Program-made: the position numbers and the translations under genes
Shown: positions 1 through 7,843 of the stretch, in pieces
Numbering within the stretch: the first letter of the stretch is position 1
Layout of the letters: every line of letters starts with the position of its first letter
The notes under the pieces: generated by a model
What the model was told of the DNA's origin: nothing
The model's database searches: none
Seen by the model: the letters and a program-made list of their open reading frames with translations, nothing else
Source of the DNA: Prochlorococcus sp. AG-402-K16
GTDB lineage: Bacteria > Cyanobacteriota > Cyanobacteriia > PCC-6307 > Cyanobiaceae
NCBI GenBank assembly: GCA_003216795.1
Contig: QCIH01000001.1
Coordinates: 186,001-250,000 of the forward strand
Direction of reading: 5' to 3'
DNA length: 64,000 bases

Positions 1-4
1 TTAC

Positions 5-17
5 TAGCGCGGGTGCC
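5..17 (+). other. lone tRNA-Pro half-site at window edge
   Basis: TAGCGCGGGTGCC matches the D-stem/anticodon-stem stretch of tRNA-Pro at 20916 but the rest of the tRNA is absent. The same isolated motif recurs at 3577 and 3623, next to integration junctions. I read it as the left-end half-site of an older element (T-3) whose outer end lies off the window. Inference from position and sequence only. Confidence 0.5.
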
Positions 18-197
18 GCTCAATTAGAAATTTTAATAAGTTTTTTGTTTAAACCTTATTATTGCAAATAACTTCAAACTTCAAATAAAATTCTTTAAGC
101 TCAAAAATATTTTCATTACTTAAATATGTAGTAATGTCTCTAAAACTCGACTTTTTTGAAAATGGCATTAATAATAAGAAAAAAAATTTTTTTAATA

Positions 198-1313
198 ATG
201 AACCTCTCCAAGACTTCTGCATTATTAGCATTTTCTTTGGGTTCCTTTTTGCCTCTCTCAGCTAATGAATACAAATTTGAAGAAATCAAATTTGATCAAA
301 CTGAAAAAAAGCAAAATATATATGAACCAAAAGACAAATTAGATGAATATATAATTAAAGCCGCAACTTATTCAACTAAGTTTGTTCCCCTAATGAATAA
401 AGGTGCTGAAGGCAGTGAATATACTGATTTAATGTTTAGTGATGGTAAAAGAATTTTAGCTGATGCAGGATATGACTTTGTAAATTCAACAGCTAATAGT
501 TCGATTCAAAGTATTCCATTTTTTGCTCAAACAACTGTAAATATTTCTGGAGGGACAGAATCAGATACAAGTTTTTCTTTAAATAGTTTGATGAAACTTG
601 GAGAACTGGCAAAAGATAATGAAGGAGATCTTAAGACTCTTGCTTTTTCTCAAGCAAGATTTGCAACTGCAACAAATGCAGAGGGTTCCACTACTAACTT
701 TGGTTTAGGAATTAGACATCGTCCAAATGATGTTTCAATGCTTGGTGCAAATGCTTTCTGGGATTACAGAATGACGGATTATAGTAATGCTCATAGCAGA
801 CTTGGTCTTGGAGGAGAATATCTATGGAAGGATTTTGAACTAAGAAATAACTGGTATATGGCCATAACTAATGAAAAAGATGTAACTATTGGAGGTGTTT
901 CTTATAAAGAGAGAGTAGTTGATGGCTGGGATGTTGAGTTGGGATATAGATTACCAAATAATCCAGAACTAGCATTTTTTGTTAGAGGTTTCAACTGGGA
1001 CTACAGAAATACGCAAGATAATTCAGGATTAGAAGGATCTGTAAGTTGGCAAGCAACACCTCATGTCGGATTAGAAGCTTATGTTTCTAATGAAATATCA
1101 GCTGCATCTACTTCAAGAAATTCTAACCTTCCTGGGACAGATGAAATCTTCTTTGGCTTAAGAATGAACCTTACTTCTAGTCCAGTGACATTTGGCAAAA
1201 AAGATTATAAGAAGAATATGATTACACAAATGACTCAACCTGTAAAACGTAAATATGATGTCCTTTTAGAGAGAAATAAAAATTCCTTTGTTAATAGAGT
1301 GGGAGGTTCTTAA
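198..1313 (+). CDS. inverse autotransporter (intimin/invasin-type) beta-barrel protein
   Basis: Predicted outer-membrane beta-barrel of the inverse autotransporter family. I choose ATG 198 rather than 156 because it gives a clean signal peptide (MNLSKTSALLAFSLGSFLPLSA). Family-like segments follow: GLGIRHRP, LGANAFWDYR, SRLGLGGEYLWKDFELRNNWYM and, after the barrel, PVKRKYDVLLERN, which resembles the helix that follows intimin barrels. In characterised members this barrel anchors a C-terminal passenger of Ig-like domains, but here the protein ends right after the barrel (about 371 residues) with no passenger. The next gene begins 3 bases after the stop and encodes a separate exported protein. 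It lies in the leftmost, partly visible element of the tRNA-Pro array. The family call is confident; the function is not known in this organism. Confidence 0.82.
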   Translation: MNLSKTSALLAFSLGSFLPLSANEYKFEEIKFDQTEKKQNIYEPKDKLDEYIIKAATYSTKFVPLMNKGAEGSEYTDLMFSDGKRILADAGYDFVNSTANSSIQSIPFFAQTTVNISGGTESDTSFSLNSLMKLGELAKDNEGDLKTLAFSQARFATATNAEGSTTNFGLGIRHRPNDVSMLGANAFWDYRMTDYSNAHSRLGLGGEYLWKDFELRNNWYMAITNEKDVTIGGVSYKERVVDGWDVELGYRLPNNPELAFFVRGFNWDYRNTQDNSGLEGSVSWQATPHVGLEAYVSNEISAASTSRNSNLPGTDEIFFGLRMNLTSSPVTFGKKDYKKNMITQMTQPVKRKYDVLLERNKNSFVNRVGGS

Positions 1314-1360
1314 GAATGAGAAGCTACTCATCAACAATGTTCACAAATCAATCAATTCTC

Positions 1361-2284
1361 ATGAAATCTAAAAAAACATTATTTAATTCTCTCCTTTTCG
1401 CATTCGCTTTCATAGGCTCTTTATTTGCTATCGATAAACCACTTAAGGCAAGTGACTCAGGTCCTGTCTGTCCAGACCCTTCCTCTACTACAATAAACAG
1501 TGTTTTTGATGAATCAGATCCCAGTGGAAGTTTTGTTGGACTAACTGGAGGATATGGTGAAGATGGTGGAGGATTTTGTCGTGGAACACCTACTGAATAT
1601 GGCGTAACAGTTTTTAAAATGGGTTTTTGTACGAAAAATCCAGGCAATCCAACTGGTTCTACAATTCTTGAAGGATTAAAACCTGATTACAGTAGTTGCA
1701 CTTGGGCATTTGAAAATACTGCAGGAGAGGAAGCTGATTTTGGAGCTGGAGGTTCAATTGATTTGTCTGAGGTTGCGTCATCAGAGCCTGCCGCTGGAGT
1801 TTACCCTCATGCAGTAATGTTAATTTCTAAGGATTTTAGAATCAAAGGAAAATATGGGCCAATTGGTGGGCAAACATTCTATACAACAGAAACTTTTGAG
1901 GAATCAACAACAGATGTCACTAAATGGAAAACAGTAACCGCCCCTTTGACTTCATTTGTCGGGCCAGAATATTGCAAAGCAACCACAGAAGGAGAGGTAG
2001 TCTTAGGAGGTACAATAAGTGCCTATTTACTAGATACAACAGGAACAATGTTAGTTAGTGATTCAAGTGCAACAGGCACTCCATGTACAGGACAAGAATA
2101 TTTATTAGGTGTTATGAATATGTCTAGCGATTTAATAATTTCTGATACTACTAGTGGTTTAAAGATGACTTTCCTTGTAACTAATAATGGAATGAGTGTA
2201 ATTACAAAAAATAATCCAGGTACTTTTCCGACTGAAATAATAATGGATTCTGGTCCATTTAGCGTTACTTTTGAAACTTTTTAG
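1361..2284 (+). CDS. exported protein of unknown function, paired with the barrel gene
   Basis: The ORF opens at 1316, but ATG 1361 gives the better signal peptide (MKSKKTLFNSLLFAFAFIGSLFA). The mature part is about 280 residues, rich in Gly, Ser and Thr, with several Cys that could form disulfides, and looks beta-rich. I do not recognise a domain. It directly follows the inverse-autotransporter barrel on the same strand, so the two are probably co-transcribed. A cell-surface partner or a separately encoded passenger for that barrel is a guess from context. No repeats, Ig-like motifs or catalytic motifs are visible. Confidence 0.65.
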   Translation: MKSKKTLFNSLLFAFAFIGSLFAIDKPLKASDSGPVCPDPSSTTINSVFDESDPSGSFVGLTGGYGEDGGGFCRGTPTEYGVTVFKMGFCTKNPGNPTGSTILEGLKPDYSSCTWAFENTAGEEADFGAGGSIDLSEVASSEPAAGVYPHAVMLISKDFRIKGKYGPIGGQTFYTTETFEESTTDVTKWKTVTAPLTSFVGPEYCKATTEGEVVLGGTISAYLLDTTGTMLVSDSSATGTPCTGQEYLLGVMNMSSDLIISDTTSGLKMTFLVTNNGMSVITKNNPGTFPTEIIMDSGPFSVTFETF

Positions 2285-2460
2285 ACTCACAATTTTAAAT
2301 AAATAATTTGGGAAAATATGGAGGCCAGCTACTTCAAAAGATTAATTTCGAACGATAAAACATATATTTTTCTAATGACAAAAGTCATTTTCTAACCTGA
2401 AAAGTGATTTTTTATAAAATATTTTTCAATTTGGTTTTTTAGAAACTAGATCTTATGAGG
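2285..2460 (+). promoter_or_regulatory. right end of element T-3, decayed tRNA promoter copy
   Basis: The stretch from about 2379 (AAAGTCATTTTCTAACCTG...GATCTTATGAG) is visibly related to 4561-4653 and, more weakly, to 3376-3443, the sequences just upstream of the other 5' tRNA-Pro fragments. It is probably an old copy of the tRNA upstream/promoter region, carried at the right end of an integrated element. No gene is seen. Confidence 0.5.
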
Positions 2461-2497
2461 AGCGAGGATCAGCTTGGTAGCGCGGGTGCTTTGGGAG
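2461..2497 (+). pseudogene. decayed 5' half of tRNA-Pro (attachment remnant)
   Basis: AGCTTGGTAGCGCGGGTGCTTTGGGAG is identical to the intact tRNA-Pro, while the acceptor/D-arm start (agcgaggatc) has decayed. It breaks off in the 3' side of the anticodon stem. It is the oldest-looking of three 5' halves (2461, 3444, 4654), each marking a junction between successive insertions. Confidence 0.75.
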
Positions 2498-2560
2498 TTA
2501 CCTATTATATAAACCAAAAGTTTCGCAATAACTAGATTAATTAAAAATATTACAGATCAT

Positions 2561-2598
2561 TTAGTGAGACTTAGTGAGAATTTTTTAGTGACGCGGGT
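2561..2598 (+). repeat. T-2 left arm repeat pair plus partial half-site
   Basis: TTAGTGAGA occurs twice with a 10-bp period, followed within 11 bases by GACGCGGGT, which resembles the tRNA D-stem/anticodon-stem half-site AGCGCGGGTGC. The arrangement parallels the left end of T-1 (3548-3588). Confidence 0.55.
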
Positions 2599-2623
2599 AT
2601 TAAATCGTCTTTAGACTTTTTAT

Positions 2624-3269
2624 TTAATTACATCTAGGTTTATTTTTCCAAACAGGAGAATCACAATTAACTTTTATTCCACCAGAAGAAGATTTTTTTT
2701 AGCTTCTTCAATACCATTTAATCTATCCCTCTCTTTTGCTTCTAGAACGATCCCATACATTTGAGGACAAAATTCATCAAGGATTTGTTTTGCTTCTCTT
2801 GCAGGTTCGACTAATTGATTCATGCTTTCAGTGAATCTACCTCCAAAGAAATTAGAATATCTTTTTCCTATATATTCATCTGGGTTCCTAACTTGAAACC
2901 ATCCTTCTCCATCATGAGACCAATCCGCAGAATATTCAGAACAACTAGCAACAACTTTAATTGTTTTGCCTTTCTTTGTTTTTCTAAAGAATAAATCCAG
3001 GTCAAGAAATCTCCATACGCTCCATTCTCATCTTTTGCCTTTATTGCACTCTCTCTTAATCTAATAATTTCTCCAGTATCTCTTGTCCATGTTCTCAATC
3101 CATCTTCTACATCCTTCAATCTTTTAGTATCTAAACCTCTCTGAATTGTTTCAACACATCCAGCGAAGTCAGTTGCCTTTAAACAAAATTGTGCTGTCTC
3201 TTTATCTATTTCAGCATTAACAGCATGTGGTAAAGCTAGTGCTACTAGTGGGAGTAGTAAGCGTTTCAT
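2624..3269 (-). pseudogene. frameshifted small secreted protein of the MKRLLL family
   Basis: Starts MKRLLLPLVALALPHAVNAE, a clear signal peptide shared with the T1 genes. The ORF reads to about 3015 and then changes frame near GDFLTW. In the next frame it continues coherently (FFRKTKKGKTIKVVASCSEYS...WFQVRNPDEYIGKRYS) and shifts again at a poly-A run near 2700 to finish SSSGGIKVNCDSPVW...CN before a TAA at 2624-2626. Two separate shifts, each restoring sensible sequence, indicate a recently broken gene of about 210 codons. Function unknown; the mature part keeps paired Cys. Confidence 0.75.
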
Positions 3270-3330
3270 TTTTAAATATTTTTGAGCAACGCGGGTGTTA
3301 TTAAACTTCCCGCTGAAATCAAGAAAAACA

Positions 3331-3350
3331 TTAGTGACAATTTAGCGAGG
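3331..3350 (+). repeat. T-2 right arm repeat pair (diverged)
   Basis: TTAGTGACA and TTAGCGAGG at 11-bp period match the pair at 2561-2579 with a few changes. They lie about 120 bases before the core at 3472. Confidence 0.45.
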
Positions 3351-3443
3351 AATAGTGAATTATCCTTAAAAATTCCATTTTTTATCAATAATTTTAAAAA
3401 TTGCTCTTTAACAGATGCATGTTATGAACTAAGATCTTATTAG

Positions 3444-3486
3444 CGGGGCGTGGCGCAGCTTGGTAGCGCGGGTGCTTTGGGAGCAC
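3444..3486 (+). pseudogene. 5' half of tRNA-Pro (attachment remnant)
   Basis: Identical to the first 43 bases of tRNA-Pro at 20916, through GTGCTTTGGGAGCAC, then diverging to ATTTTGACAG. The preceding TATGAACTAAGATCTTAT is nearly identical to the stretch before the fragment at 4654, so the tRNA promoter was copied too. It marks the T-2/T-1 junction. Confidence 0.9.
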
Positions 3487-3547
3487 ATTTTGACAGAGTT
3501 CAAAAGCATTGCAAATACTTGATATTACTATTTTCTTAAAACCTTGA

Positions 3548-3635
3548 TAGTGTTCTTCTAGTGTTCCTGTGACAACAGCGCGGGTGCTCTAAGTGGTGCT
3601 ATTTCAGTTTTAATATCAGCACTAGCGCGGGTGCC
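3548..3635 (+). repeat. T-1 left arm repeat pair and two lone half-sites
   Basis: TAGTGTTC at 3548-3555 and 3559-3566 (11-bp period). AGCGCGGGTGCT at 3577-3588 and TAGCGCGGGTGCC at 3623-3635 are exact partial copies of the tRNA D-stem/anticodon-stem region. The rest of 3487-3640 shows no gene. Confidence 0.6.
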
Positions 3636-3838
3636 TTCCAAGCAACCGCTCTTAATAAACAGTTCACCATCAAAACCTAACTTTTTCATGTGCTTCACCC
3701 ATAGAAGTTCATCATGCAGACTGAAATCATCCGATTTCGAATTATTTCTTGTAGACCATAATGGGTGTAAATTTCGATAGTTAAAACATACTTTAAATTT
3801 TTTCTTAATTGGTACTGTTAAAATCTTGTTACATTCAA
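3636..3838 (-). pseudogene. C-terminal remnant of a phage-type HNH endonuclease
   Basis: Read on the minus strand, an open stretch without a plausible start encodes KVCFNYRNLHPLWSTRNNSKSDDF, like the N-L-x-P-L-W...N...K segment that ends many phage HNH nucleases, followed by HDELLWVKHMKKLGFDGELF. The first catalytic half is missing. It overlaps the end of the sulfotransferase-like gene in another frame. This is a motif-level call. Confidence 0.4.
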
Positions 3839-4504
3839 TTGATAAATTTTGTCAGGGTTTTTGTCAATTTTTAATAAATCAATATTTAAGGCATCACAAA
3901 ATGAATGGATGGATGAATTTCTTTTATATTTATAAACAATTAATTTATCAAAAATTTGTGACATAACCGTAAGACGATCTTGCCATTTAAATAACCAAGA
4001 ATCATCTCCTAGATATCTATAACTATTTTTATCATTTTTTTCCTCATCTAAACCCATTTTTTTAAGTTGGCTGGCCCATGAGCTCTTGAATTCTTTCTCT
4101 TCTCTTAGGCAAATAACTACAGAAACCTTGATTGAATATTGAGAAAAAAGATTATACAAAGCTTCATATTCTTCATAATGCCAAAGAAGGCTTAGTCCTT
4201 CATTGCTAAAAAGAACTTTATTGCAGTTCTTGTTTATGCCTATTTCATAAATTAGATCAATCTCATTTTTCACTTTTTCTTTGAGATTTTCTAAACTTCC
4301 AGTGAAGGCATCTTTCACTGGTGAACTACGTTGATCAGCAAGAGTCACTATATTCAATTCATAATGATTAGCGGTATTTCTCCCCATAAAATCAGTTGGA
4401 ATCAATATCCGTTGAGCTTCTAATGCCGCTTGATTTCGCAACAAAAATTCTTGAATCGATTTTGTCCCTGTCTTGTGTTGACCTAAGTGGATAAAAGTTT
4501 CCAT
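3818..4504 (-). CDS. sulfotransferase-family protein
   Basis: The N-terminus FIHLGQHKTGTKSIQ matches the PAPS 5'-phosphosulfate loop of sulfotransferases (HxGxxKTGTxS), and VVICLREEKEFKSSW near residues 130-145 fits the 3'-phosphate binding segment (R..E/D...S). At 228 residues it is slightly short for the family, and its 3' end abuts the HNH remnant, so the C-terminus may be truncated or replaced. It would move sulfate from PAPS to an unknown acceptor, perhaps a surface glycan. It is the only intact gene in element T-1. Confidence 0.7.
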   Translation of the reverse strand: METFIHLGQHKTGTKSIQEFLLRNQAALEAQRILIPTDFMGRNTANHYELNIVTLADQRSSPVKDAFTGSLENLKEKVKNEIDLIYEIGINKNCNKVLFSNEGLSLLWHYEEYEALYNLFSQYSIKVSVVICLREEKEFKSSWASQLKKMGLDEEKNDKNSYRYLGDDSWLFKWQDRLTVMSQIFDKLIVYKYKRNSSIHSFCDALNIDLLKIDKNPDKIYQLNVTRF

Positions 4505-4653
4505 AATTTATATAAATATTTTCTTTTTAACTGATTTTAATACACCTTATGATTTTATTAAAACTCATTTTCCAGTCTCAAAAGTGATATTTTATAAAAA
4601 ATTTAGGAATTTAGTCTTTTATAGATGTCTGTTATGAACTAAGATCTTATGAG

Positions 4654-4695
4654 CGGGGCGTGGCGCAGCTTGGTAGCGCGGGTGCTTTGGGAGCA
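4654..4695 (+). pseudogene. 5' half of tRNA-Pro (attL-side remnant of T0)
   Basis: Identical to tRNA-Pro from CGGGGCG through GTGCTTTGGGAGCA, then TCCACCC. It is preceded by TATGAACTAAGATCTTATGAG as at 3444. It marks the left junction of the large element T0, whose right end supplied the replacement 5' half and promoter now used by the intact tRNA. Confidence 0.9.
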
Positions 4696-4742
4696 TCCAC
4701 CCTTAGAACATAAAGTATTGCAGTAAATAGGATAAGCGTTTT

Positions 4743-4773
4743 CATAATTAACCCTTGTACGCATATGTACGCA
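4743..4773 (+). repeat. T0 left arm repeat pair over the ligase start, with signal-peptide start remnant
   Basis: TGTACGCA at 4756-4763 and 4766-4773 (10-bp period) matches the pair upstream of the T0 recombinase (20727, 20738). The first ligase ATG lies between and within the units. Immediately left, on the minus strand, ATGAAAACGCTTATCC (start at 4745) encodes MKTLILFTAIL, a leftover of the recurrent signal-peptide start. Confidence 0.65.
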
Positions 4774-5487
4774 AATTTATCCAAAACAATCAAAGAATTT
4801 GATGTTTCCTACCGCAAAGGAAGAGCAAAAATATCAGATCAAGAGTTTGACTCATTAGTAAGGAATTTAAAAAGGATTGATCCTAATAATTCCTACTTTC
4901 ACCAAAACAAAGTATTGCCTTCAATGGGCAATGGTAACTATGAGGAGTTCTTAGAAACTCTTCTTCAAGACACCAGATTAATCCTTACACCAAAGCTAGA
5001 TGGCTGCGCTGTTGGTCTTATGTACATCAAAGGAAAGCTAGTTCAAGCAATTACTAGAAAAGGTAAGGACAAAACCGAAGCACTAAAAACAATAAAAAAT
5101 ATTCCTCATAAATTGCCTATTAATATAGACATCCAAATTAGAGGGGAACTATATGGGCATGGATTAAAACCAACCAAGTCTCAAGCATTAGCGGGTGGCC
5201 ATTTAAGAAAAAAAATTCCTACAGGAGAAGGATTATCTTTTTGTAGTTTTGAAATCCTAAATTCAGAACTAAATAAACACACTCAACTAATACAACTTAA
5301 GAAGTTAGGTTTTGAAGTTCCAGAACATAAATTTACTAATTATCTAAGTGAAGTAGATCTATATCGAAAGCTTTGGTTAGAAGGAAAGCTATTTTCTTCA
5401 TATCCAATGGATGGATTTGTATTAACTGTAAATAGTAGAAAATTGCAGAAACAGCTTTATCAATATCAATATGCAATCAAATGTTGA
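4765..5487 (+). CDS. mini NAD-dependent DNA ligase, Ia plus adenylation domain only
   Basis: LigA-like N-terminal half. An Ia-type segment (YRKGRAKISDQEFDSLVRNL) is followed by the nucleotidyltransferase motifs: PKLDG at about 76-80 (the Lys is the expected adenylated residue), IRGEL (motif III), PMDGFVLTVN (motif IV) and the closing YAIK (motif V). The protein stops there at 240 residues; OB-fold, zinc, helix-hairpin-helix and BRCT domains of normal LigA (about 670) are absent. A paralogue is in T3, coupled to the recombinase. Self-adenylation looks feasible; nick sealing without an OB domain is uncertain. A role in integration or replication of the element is inferred from context. Confidence 0.85.
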   Translation: MYANLSKTIKEFDVSYRKGRAKISDQEFDSLVRNLKRIDPNNSYFHQNKVLPSMGNGNYEEFLETLLQDTRLILTPKLDGCAVGLMYIKGKLVQAITRKGKDKTEALKTIKNIPHKLPINIDIQIRGELYGHGLKPTKSQALAGGHLRKKIPTGEGLSFCSFEILNSELNKHTQLIQLKKLGFEVPEHKFTNYLSEVDLYRKLWLEGKLFSSYPMDGFVLTVNSRKLQKQLYQYQYAIKC

Positions 5488-5681
5488 TAGGTGTTGTCAT
5501 AACAAAACCTCACACATGCCGATATATCTCTATTTAAGGGTTGTCACTAGATCTAACTCTTCCTAACATGCCTACAACACTCAGTTGAGAAGAGGCTTCA
5601 TCCTAATCACTAACACCGAGAGTTTATACCTTATCTTCTATACCTTATGAAACCCAACACTCTTACTAAAGGACTAACTCT

Positions 5682-5915
5682 ATGTTTACTAAAAAATGGC
5701 TCACAGCAGCTGAGACCGCCAACATACTTGCTTTTTCAGAAGCAACTCTAAGAAGACTTAGACAAGGAAAAGTCTTTAAAGCGGGAGTACATTACAGAAG
5801 GAAATTTGCGGGAAATCATAATAGTCCAATTCTTTATGACATAGAACTATGTGAAGCTGCTCTAAAAGAGAGAGATGCTAGGGATGCAAGAGAACTAGAA
5901 CTAGCGAGGGGCTAA
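5682..5915 (+). CDS. small HTH DNA-binding protein, excisionase-like
   Basis: 77 residues beginning with a MerR/Xis-like winged HTH: WLTAAETANILAFSEATLRRLRQGKVFKAGVHYRR, then a charged tail. The same layout (HTH, then a hot strand G-V/I-H-Y/W) appears in the T3 gene at 26551, at the equivalent position before a small MTNKK protein and the ATPase genes. Likely recombination-direction factor or early regulator of T0. An upstream promoter must lie in 5490-5680, where no ORF is seen. Confidence 0.7.
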   Translation: MFTKKWLTAAETANILAFSEATLRRLRQGKVFKAGVHYRRKFAGNHNSPILYDIELCEAALKERDARDARELELARG

Positions 5916-5917
5916 TA

Positions 5918-6097
5918 ATGACAAACAAAAAAAATGACTCTCACGCCAATGAGAGCCAAAAAGATTTTGCTACTTTCAATTTACCATTTAATCAAAGTGA
6001 ATTTGCAAAACACTTAATATTAAGTTGGTGCAAAGAGTTAGAGGACGGAACTAAAGACAAATTTAAAAAGATCCAAGGTTGGAGATGGTGGCAATGA
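5918..6097 (+). CDS. small conserved-position protein (MTNKK), 59 aa
   Basis: Starts 2 bases after the preceding stop and ends in an ATGA overlap with the next gene. Sequence MTNKKNDSHANESQKDF...ELEDGTKDKFKKIQGWRWWQ. Its opening MTNKK and its location after the HTH gene match the T3 gene at 26847, which also begins MTNKKTTSG. No domain recognised. It was missed by the ORF track because of its length; the tight operon spacing supports it. Confidence 0.6.
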   Translation: MTNKKNDSHANESQKDFATFNLPFNQSEFAKHLILSWCKELEDGTKDKFKKIQGWRWWQ

Positions 6098-6558
6098 CAA
6101 ATATCAATGGTAAGTGGATACGGAGAGAACATTTTGATACTGAAGAAGATAGAAAAAAGGCAATGAGAGATTGGCATAGAAGGTACTATGAAATCTTTCG
6201 ATCAGATGATCAATTCTGTAATTGGCTTAAATTACCTTGGAATGATAAACCAGTAACACCTAAGTATTTAGAAGAATACGAGCAACAAAAAGCAATTCTT
6301 GAAGAATTTTATAAATATCAAGGTGCTTATGATGGGTTACCTGAGTGCCATAGATTTTATGGAAATGATGGGAAATATCATGAAATTTTCTATGAAGAAC
6401 ACCGAAAAATTATTGCTCATTCTAGAAAAAAATCTGATGAGTTTTTAAGAAAAATTAGAGGAAGCAGAGTAACTCAAGGACATACACCCGCGAAGAGAAA
6501 GCCTAATAGATCAATTACAAATAATCCACCTAGACGGAAGAAGATTTATCGTGACTAA
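6094..6558 (+). CDS. hypothetical protein of the T0 replication operon
   Basis: I start at ATG 6094 (MTNINGKWIRREHF), which overlaps the previous stop as ATGA, rather than at 6079. About 154 residues, highly charged and Tyr/Trp rich (DWHRRYYEIF, WLKLPWNDKP, FYKYQGAYDG), with a basic C-terminal tail (PAKRKPNRS...PPRRKKIYRD) that may bind nucleic acid. Not recognised. It overlaps the VapE-like gene by 8 bases, so the two are probably translated together. Confidence 0.65.
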   Translation: MTNINGKWIRREHFDTEEDRKKAMRDWHRRYYEIFRSDDQFCNWLKLPWNDKPVTPKYLEEYEQQKAILEEFYKYQGAYDGLPECHRFYGNDGKYHEIFYEEHRKIIAHSRKKSDEFLRKIRGSRVTQGHTPAKRKPNRSITNNPPRRKKIYRD

Positions 6559-7843
6559 ATTAACCACAGATCAACCCTTATCAATATCGGTTGGTTTTTT
6601 AAAAGATTTTCCAGAAGGCTTCCAAGGTAATCAACACCAAAAAATTAAAGCGGGTACATTAACAGAAAATTTAGTTGATCATTATGGAAATAAATTAGCT
6701 TTCAATCTTCTTTCTTTAGAACCAGAATTTGATGGTAATTTTATAGATCTTGAATACTGTCAGTTGTTCTATAACTACCTTTCAATAATGGGTTATGAAA
6801 TAGGGAAAGAAGCTGCATTTGATGCATTACTTACAGCTGCAAGAAATAATCAATATCACCCAGTTTGTAGATATTTAGAAAATATAGTTTCTAATCCATC
6901 AATCAAGCCTATTAACTTAGATACTGTTGCAAGTGAATATCTTGGAACAAATTCTGAATTGTACAATAAGATCCTAAAAACCACTCTTCTAGCAGCTGTA
7001 GGAAGAGTTAAAGATAGAGGAATAAAGTTTGATAATTGTTGTGTTCTGGTTGGTAAGCAAGGAACAGGAAAATCTACTTTTTGGAGATTTTTAGCTTCTG
7101 ATCCTTGGTTTTGTGATACATGGCAACCTAGAGAACAAGACTTATTTATGGCAATTCAATCAACATGGATATTTGAAATTGCAGAATTAGATAGGCTTAA
7201 TCCTCATGGTGATAAAGCTGCAAGATTAAAAGCACTTTTATCAAGTTCAGTTGATAAATTTAGACGACCCTATGGGAAGGCTGTTGGTATATTCCCAAGA
7301 CCTTCAATATTAGTTTCATCATGCAATAGGAAAGATTTTTTAAATGATCCGACAGGAAATCGAAGATATTGGGTGATTGATTTAGGAGAAAAACAAATTA
7401 ACAATAATAAGGTTCTTAGAGATAGAGACAGCATTTGGAAAGCAGCTGCGTTGGCATATAAAAGTGGGATGGTTCTAGACCTTCCACAAGAATATGCGAC
7501 TCAAAGTTTCTCTATTAATAATGATTACGAAGCAGAAGATCCATTCCTCGCGAGAATAGAAGAATGGGTAACAAAGCCACACAATAAATTCAGATTTACC
7601 ACCGAGCAAGCTTTGGTGAATAGTGGTTGTAGAAGTGCGGAGAATGTAACACCAAATGACTTGAAGTTATGTGCAGACTGCTTAAGAAAACTTGGTTTTG
7701 ATAAAGGAAATCAATCTAGATATAAAGACCCTATTACAAATAAAAGTGTTAGAGCTAGGTATTGGAGTCACCCAAAATGGACAGAACAGCAGAAGACCCA
7801 ATCACCAAGAAAATCTAATTTTGAACCAAGAGCATTAATCTGA
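6551..7843 (+). CDS. VapE-like P-loop ATPase / replicative helicase
   Basis: 430 residues, GTG start overlapping the upstream gene. Walker A VGKQGTGKST lies at about 168-177, and an acidic Walker B-like stretch WIFEIAELDRL about 35 residues later. VDKFRRPYGK, SSCNRKDFLNDPTGNRRYW and the arginine-rich finger region are typical of the virulence-associated E family (superfamily 3-like phage primase-helicases). There is no primase domain in the protein; a possible primase N-terminal fragment is seen downstream at 8235-8335. Such proteins open replication origins of satellites and integrative elements. Here it is the main replication candidate of T0. Confidence 0.85.
   Translation: MTKLTTDQPLSISVGFLKDFPEGFQGNQHQKIKAGTLTENLVDHYGNKLAFNLLSLEPEFDGNFIDLEYCQLFYNYLSIMGYEIGKEAAFDALLTAARNNQYHPVCRYLENIVSNPSIKPINLDTVASEYLGTNSELYNKILKTTLLAAVGRVKDRGIKFDNCCVLVGKQGTGKSTFWRFLASDPWFCDTWQPREQDLFMAIQSTWIFEIAELDRLNPHGDKAARLKALLSSSVDKFRRPYGKAVGIFPRPSILVSSCNRKDFLNDPTGNRRYWVIDLGEKQINNNKVLRDRDSIWKAAALAYKSGMVLDLPQEYATQSFSINNDYEAEDPFLARIEEWVTKPHNKFRFTTEQALVNSGCRSAENVTPNDLKLCADCLRKLGFDKGNQSRYKDPITNKSVRARYWSHPKWTEQQKTQSPRKSNFEPRALI

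Larger units (their letters stand above)
2486..3486. mobile_element. element T-2, about 1.0 kb non-autonomous tRNA-Pro insertion
   Basis: Bounded by the anticodon stem-loop core at 2486-2497 and 3472-3486. The left end carries TTAGTGAGA twice (2561, 2571); the right end carries the diverged pair TTAGTGACA/TTAGCGAGG (3331, 3342). A partial half-site with GCGGGT sits inside each end (2590, 3288). The cargo is one frameshifted secreted-protein gene. There is no recombinase, so movement would need one supplied in trans. Confidence 0.6.
3472..4695. mobile_element. element T-1, about 1.2 kb insertion carrying a sulfotransferase-like gene
   Basis: Lies between two tRNA-Pro 5' halves. Left-end arm repeat TAGTGTTC twice (3548, 3559) with a half-site AGCGCGGGTGCT at 3577 and a second at 3623. 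I could not find the matching pair near the right end, so the right end may have been replaced by recombination. No recombinase. Confidence 0.55.

Noticed and set aside
1348-1647. ORF of 99 aa on the minus strand
   Set aside because: Antisense shadow of the exported-protein gene; Pro-rich with no ribosome site.
5992-6177. 61-aa minus-strand ORF in the T0 operon
   Set aside because: Antisense to two overlapping, tightly coupled plus-strand genes.
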